Positions 14,344-14,903 of a stretch of DNA of 14,903 bases are shown in pieces. The notes below the pieces were generated by a model, which saw only the letters and a program-made list of their open reading frames with translations, ran no database searches and was not told the origin of the DNA. This DNA is from an uncultured Aeromonadales bacterium. GTDB lineage: Bacteria > Pseudomonadota > Gammaproteobacteria > Enterobacterales > Succinivibrionaceae. Positions within the stretch are counted from its first letter, which is position 1, and each line of letters begins with the position of its first letter. The DNA lies in contig CADBNP010000324.1 in assembly GCA_902796095.1 (NCBI GenBank), forward strand, positions 1 through 14,903, given 5' to 3'. A program made the position numbers and the translations under genes.

Positions 14344-14654
14344 GCACAGATTATCTGAATCCTGTAAGGAACTGTTGTTTTCATGTATCCCTCTGTATAC
14401 TTCATGTTGCAGGGGGATACTGCGTATGGATGTATTCGGTCAGATTTTTTACTTTCCAGCGGTACATTTTTGTGTCTGCAGACTGCCCGGCGGTGAAGAT
14501 AATACTGCTGATGATTTCGTGAACAGAAGCAAATGTTCAGAAACTGACTGTTTTTTGAATTAAGAAACTGAGAAAACTGACGGAGAAAACGAATCTAAAG
14601 AAGTACAGGCAAACCTTCTGGTATGAACCTGCCTCATTTTGAACCTGTATAAAC
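14344..14654. other. Intergenic region between the dsbA-like gene and ffs
   Basis: No supported gene in this stretch. It contains the 11-bp hairpin at 14385-14420, a possible weak terminator for the dsbA-like gene (TCAG-AAA-CTGA followed by CTGTTTTTT, around 14538-14556) and two direct copies of TGAACCTG (14624-14631 and 14640-14647) 16 bases apart, just past the ffs 3' end. Confidence 0.5.
14385..14420. repeat. 11-bp inverted repeat downstream of the dsbA-like gene
   Basis: GTATCCCTCTG (14385-14395) pairs with CAGGGGGATAC (14410-14420) with a single G-U pair and a 14-base loop. No U tract follows on either strand. It may stabilise the 3' end of the dsbA-like mRNA or help to block convergent transcription. 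Confidence 0.6.
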
Positions 14655-14760
14655 GGGTGAGAGACAAGCCACATCCCAGTACTCAATCCAACCGGCTTGG
14701 CTGCTTCCTTCCGGACCTGACCTGGTAACCAGCGAATCAATACGGGAGGACCTGTCCCCC
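14655..14760 (-). ncRNA. ffs: 4.5S RNA, signal recognition particle RNA
   Basis: Read on the minus strand this gives an RNA of about 106 bases beginning GGGGGACAGG and ending near ACCC. The conserved apical core is intact: GGTCCGGAAGGAAGCAGCC with the GGAA tetraloop and both asymmetric loops that bind Ffh. The 5' GGGGGACAGG pairs with the 3' CTTGTCTCTC, closing the long single hairpin typical of bacterial 4.5S RNA (E. coli 114 bases). The RNA joins Ffh to form the SRP that delivers membrane proteins to FtsY and the translocon. The exact 3' end is inferred from pairing. No obvious intrinsic terminator follows. Confidence 0.95.
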
Positions 14761-14772
14761 ATAACGCTAGGA

Positions 14773-14801
14773 ATAATACAGTATACCTGTTTTAAATTCA
14801 A
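14773..14801 (-). promoter_or_regulatory. Sigma70 promoter of ffs
   Basis: On the minus strand TTGAAT (-35, 14796-14801) and TATTAT (-10, 14773-14778) are exactly 17 bases apart. Transcription would start near 14766, a few bases upstream of the mature 5' GGGGG. Confidence 0.8.
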
Positions 14802-14853
14802 CGGTTTTGTTTTATTTTGTTTGGCTCTGTTCAGGAAAAGTGTTGATTTTGCT

Positions 14854-14875
14854 AATTGTGATGTATATCACGTTT
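14854..14875 (+). promoter_or_regulatory. CRP (cAMP receptor protein) binding site
   Basis: TGTGA-N6-TCACG (14857-14872) with AT-rich flanks matches the 22-bp CRP consensus with one mismatch in the two core half-sites. It is centred about 41 bases ahead of the start expected from the -10 at 14889-14894, the class II activator position. It presumably controls a gene beyond the right edge; being also about 100 bases upstream of the ffs start, an effect on ffs is less likely. Confidence 0.7.
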
Positions 14876-14888
14876 TAGTACAATTACT

Positions 14889-14894
14889 TATAAT
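14889..14894 (+). promoter_or_regulatory. -10 element of a rightward CRP-dependent promoter
   Basis: An exact TATAAT. The -35 position falls inside the CRP site and has no consensus hexamer, as is typical of class II CRP-activated promoters. The gene itself lies beyond the window. Confidence 0.55.
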
Positions 14895-14903
14895 ATAAAT
14901 ATA

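Noticed and set aside
14375..14563. Plus-strand frame of 62 codons after the dsbA-like gene
   Set aside because: It begins with TTG, has no ribosome binding site, passes through the 11-bp hairpin and resembles nothing known.
14537..14740. Minus-strand frame of 67 codons overlapping ffs
   Set aside because: It lies mostly within and just after the 4.5S RNA, whose conserved structure explains the sequence.
14843..14856. Possible FNR site (TTGAT-N4 followed by CTAAT)
   Set aside because: Only one half-site matches; the second half lacks ATCAA.
1..14903. CRISPR array, insertion sequence, toxin-antitoxin or phage genes
   Set aside because: No regularly spaced repeats, transposase, terminal inverted repeats or recognisable defence genes were found on either strand.

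Overview
The window looks like chromosomal DNA of a gammaproteobacterium with moderate GC content. The evidence is a close YtfK (DUF1107) homologue, an H-NS with the enterobacterial/Vibrio-type C-terminal motif, SixA, PrmB, a 4.5S-type SRP RNA and a near-consensus CRP site. A host-associated anaerobe or facultative anaerobe such as a member of the Succinivibrionaceae/Aeromonadales would fit the Bat cluster and base composition, but the exact taxon is inference. No insertion sequence, CRISPR array, tRNA or phage gene is visible.

Layout. (1) 1-2446, mostly minus strand: a three-gene operon reading leftwards, EAL-HDOD protein > H-NS > rhomboid-like membrane protease. It ends at a bidirectional hairpin terminator (155-205), beyond which a possible plus-strand gene end enters from the left edge. 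(2) 2447-3080: a long intergenic region whose first ~360 bases are about 80% A+T by hand count, changing abruptly to roughly 50% GC. (3) 3081-9438, minus strand: a tightly coupled six-gene Bat/MoxR operon, moxR > DUF58 > DUF4381 > batA > batB-batC fusion > batD. Most junctions overlap, two as ATGA. (4) 9439-9981: a divergent intergenic region with several inverted repeats. (5) 9982-10778, plus strand: sixA (phosphohistidine phosphatase) and ytfK (SpoT-stimulating small protein), then a clear terminator. (6) 11325-13366, plus strand: prmB-aroC, overlapping by one base. (7) 13597-14343, plus strand: a secreted ScsC/Com1-like DsbA-family protein preceded by a terminator-like hairpin. (8) 14655-14760, minus strand: ffs (4.5S RNA) with a good sigma70 promoter, then a divergent CRP-type site and promoter running off the right edge.

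How the genes may work together. The MoxR ATPase, DUF58 protein, two VWA-domain membrane proteins, TPR module and BatD form the known Bat-type envelope module, probably an ATPase-driven chaperone or stress-tolerance complex spanning the inner membrane. SixA (PTS-Ntr dephosphorylation) and YtfK (SpoT control) are both small regulators of nutrient-stress signalling and may be linked. The leftmost operon unusually ties a global nucleoid silencer (H-NS) to a degenerate c-di-GMP-phosphodiesterase/HDOD scaffold protein and a probable intramembrane protease. This is the least expected arrangement in the window and, with the AT-rich block upstream of it, the best candidate for something undescribed. 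Several gene starts were moved from the longest possible reading frame to the start supported by a ribosome binding site (batA, prmB, dsbA-like).
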